Position numbers and translations under genes: made by a program. This document shows, piece after piece, positions 62,311 to 64,000 of a DNA stretch of 64,000 bases (positions are counted from its first letter, which is position 1; each line of letters begins with the position of its first letter). The notes beneath the pieces are model-generated. The model was not told the DNA's origin and did not search any database. It saw only the letters and a list, made by a program, of their open reading frames with translations. The stretch is from Bryum argenteum (Eukaryota > Streptophyta > Bryopsida > Bryales > Bryaceae): NCBI GenBank assembly GCA_037043015.1, contig CM073322.1, positions 1,251,601-1,315,600 on the forward strand, read 5' to 3'.

Positions 62311-62690
62311 AAGGTGCTCAATAATGGCTCAATTTTTTAGCATCGGAGACTTTCTAGTGCAAGTAATTTTTGTGCATGGGGAAAATTAGTAGAAAGAGAG
62401 AGCAATTGGAAGCATCATTTTTGGAGTCTTCTACAATGAGTTATGAATTTTTGAAGTTGAATATATAGGTGTTCCCAAAATGACTAGTCCGGCCATTGAT
62501 GTGATGACCTCTGGGCATACATCCAAGGATGGGTCAAACAAACACGCTATTCACACTGGTTGGAGTTTCTCTCCTTGTTCCTAAAGTAGTGCCCTTAAGT
62601 GACGGTGTATAATGTTTGCAATGAGAACATGGTACTATTGTATTGGATCTGCTCCATTTTATACCACTCTACTGTATTTGAAGAACTTTA
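62311..62690 (+). repeat. Dispersed repeat R1, copy 5, interrupted by a SINE fragment
   Basis: It starts TAAGGTGCTCAATAATGGC and includes AGTAATTTTTGTGCATGGGG and GAACATGGTACTATTG. The SINE piece at 62484-62573 splits it. Confidence 0.55.
62484..62573 (+). mobile_element. tRNA-derived SINE, 3' fragment (copy D)
   Basis: It matches the last 90 bp of copies B and C: CCATTGATGTGATGACCTC, AAGGATGGGTC, TTGGAGTTTCTCT. Confidence 0.6.
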
Positions 62691-63328
62691 CTTCAATCAT
62701 TTCGGAAATGATACATTGTATGAAGCAAGTATGTTTTTTCTAAATCTTAAGTGGACTTTAATGGAGTGAAGATGATAAGTTTGCTCCGAACTATCAAGAA
62801 GGATGCAAAGGGCCTCTTCTTATGGGGAATTGAAGGGCGTAGGTGTGCAAATTTTGCATTGTAGTTGGTCTAGTGTTTCAAAATGGTACTGAGGGTATTA
62901 TACAAGGAGTCAAAGCCAATTTCTTGAAATATATTTTAATGATTACGGAAAAAGTTATGATATGGCTTACACTCTAGAAATTAGGAGATACAAGAATGAA
63001 AAGCTATATATTTCTTGGCTAAGAGACCTTTGCTTGATAATATTGAAAGAGTAACATCTTACTATATTTGTAATTTTTTTAATAAATTAAATTCATAAGT
63101 TCCTAGCAAAAACTACATAGAGTTATTGACCCCGTGGCCTCTTTCTTCCTTTTTAAAAGCAACACTTATTTATAATTGTCTATAATCGTCTAGAAGTCTA
63201 CCAATTTCTATCAGATTTCACCATAAGGATCTTGAGTCATATCTACTTTCGTGGTCGTTTTGACTTTAGGATTACCATGAGCACTTTCTCCGTAAAAAAA
63301 AACAAAGAAAATACATATGCATGAACAT
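62691..63328. other. AT-rich intergenic DNA
   Basis: No gene seen. T2-like phrases (GTCTACCAATTTCTATCAG, GGATCTTGAGTCATAT) occur at 63195-63245. Confidence 0.3.
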
Positions 63329-63400
63329 AAAGATACCCAAAGTCCATGTGTTAAGTTGCGCAGTAAAGATACCCAAAGTCCATGTGTTAAGTTGCGTAGT
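63329..63400. repeat. 2 x 36 bp tandem repeat
   Basis: The unit starts AAAGATACCCAAAGTCCATG. The copies differ at one base. Confidence 0.85.
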
Positions 63401-64000
63401 ACCTGCTGTGTTAAGTGTCACCCATACACAAAGCTGGCGGTATCCATTTTATAGACTTTCTGATAAAAGAAACAAGACATCAAACTCTCACCACTTCCCA
63501 TGCATTTTTCATTCCAAAGAAACTTCGGCATGGTGAATACTATCGTGAGGGCAACACCTGTAAGCTTACAGGATGGTTGCGTTCATCGACAAAAATCTTC
63601 ATGGAATAGAGTACCTGTGTAGATAAAAATCTCTATCCTGATTAGTTCAACCTTTGATTATGAACAATATCACAGTTAGTGCTTTAAGCTCTGTCACTGA
63701 ACAGTTGCTTGCAAGCTGGGACTCAAGTGCAAGAGGATAAGTGCAATAAAAAGACATTTGGTGTTTTATTGGAGTAATAATACCACAATATGCCATGCTA
63801 TTATGAGCTTTCTCATAGTAACAGCAATTTATCCAAGTGACATAAGGTACATGAGAGGAGTTAGAATACAGTACGAGGGACTATTGAGTTCGTACAGTAC
63901 AACTCCCTGTTTTTTGTTCTCTGTATATGATACACACTCTCCAAAACCTGGTTGCTTGGTTTTGGTAGTAGCAGGCTAAGTGATGGGTGCACCGCACCTT
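63401..64000. other. Right edge, nothing recognised
   Basis: Short open frames only. No domain or splice chain was found. Confidence 0.3.

Overview
This window comes from the nuclear genome of a land plant. It carries a class-A auxin response factor, a plant CYP78A-type P450 and two chloroplast outer-envelope beta-barrel proteins, all split by GT-AG introns of about 75 to 870 bp. The ARF DNA-binding domain and the AT-rich, MITE-laden intergenic DNA suggest a bryophyte (moss or liverwort grade). That placement is an inference and I cannot name a species. I see no bacterial, organellar or viral gene sets.

Genes, left to right. (1) The 3' part of RRP5, a nucleolar pre-rRNA processing factor, enters from the left edge on + and ends at 2703. 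(2) About 16 kb (2.7-19 kb) has no recognisable gene and is filled with short inverted-repeat elements, SINE copies and microsatellites. (3) A complete class-A ARF (20044-26257, +, 16 coding exons, 790 aa) has a B3 domain, a Gln-rich middle region and a C-terminal PB1 domain. (4) A CYP78A-type P450 (27467-30706, -, 3 exons, 549 aa) is convergent with it. (5) A 7 kb repeat-rich gap follows. (6) OEP80, the Omp85-family assembly factor of the chloroplast outer envelope (38258-43265, -, 16 exons, 688 aa). (7) OEP37, an outer-envelope channel (48303-52116, +, 6 coding exons, 312 aa), lies head-to-head with OEP80. (8) A 701-aa protein (53303-55568, -, 2 exons) combines a Myb/SANT-trihelix-like domain, an SP-rich repeat and two predicted C-terminal membrane helices. 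It looks like a membrane-tethered DNA-binding protein and is the most unusual gene here. (9) 55.6-64 kb is again repeat-dominated. All exon chains were built by hand from GT/AG sites and keep frame. Each full CDS length is a multiple of three.

The intergenic DNA is a record of small mobile elements. Several families begin CCC(C/T)TA, end TA(G/A)GGG and sit between TTAA tetranucleotides. One is nested inside another exactly at a TTAA, and an uninterrupted relative 42 kb away supplies the empty site, so TTAA target-site duplication can be read directly. That is a hallmark of piggyBac-type (or Kolobok-type) transposition, seldom described in land plants. Also present are a tRNA-derived SINE family with A and B boxes (five copies or fragments), a CACTA-ended 215-bp MITE pair, a 222-bp MITE pair, other foldback elements, a 26-bp perfect hairpin, and a perfect 3 x 184 bp tandem array.

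The genes do not form one pathway. OEP80 and OEP37 share a compartment, and OEP80-type proteins assemble outer-envelope barrels, so their head-to-head arrangement deserves a synteny check but may be coincidence.
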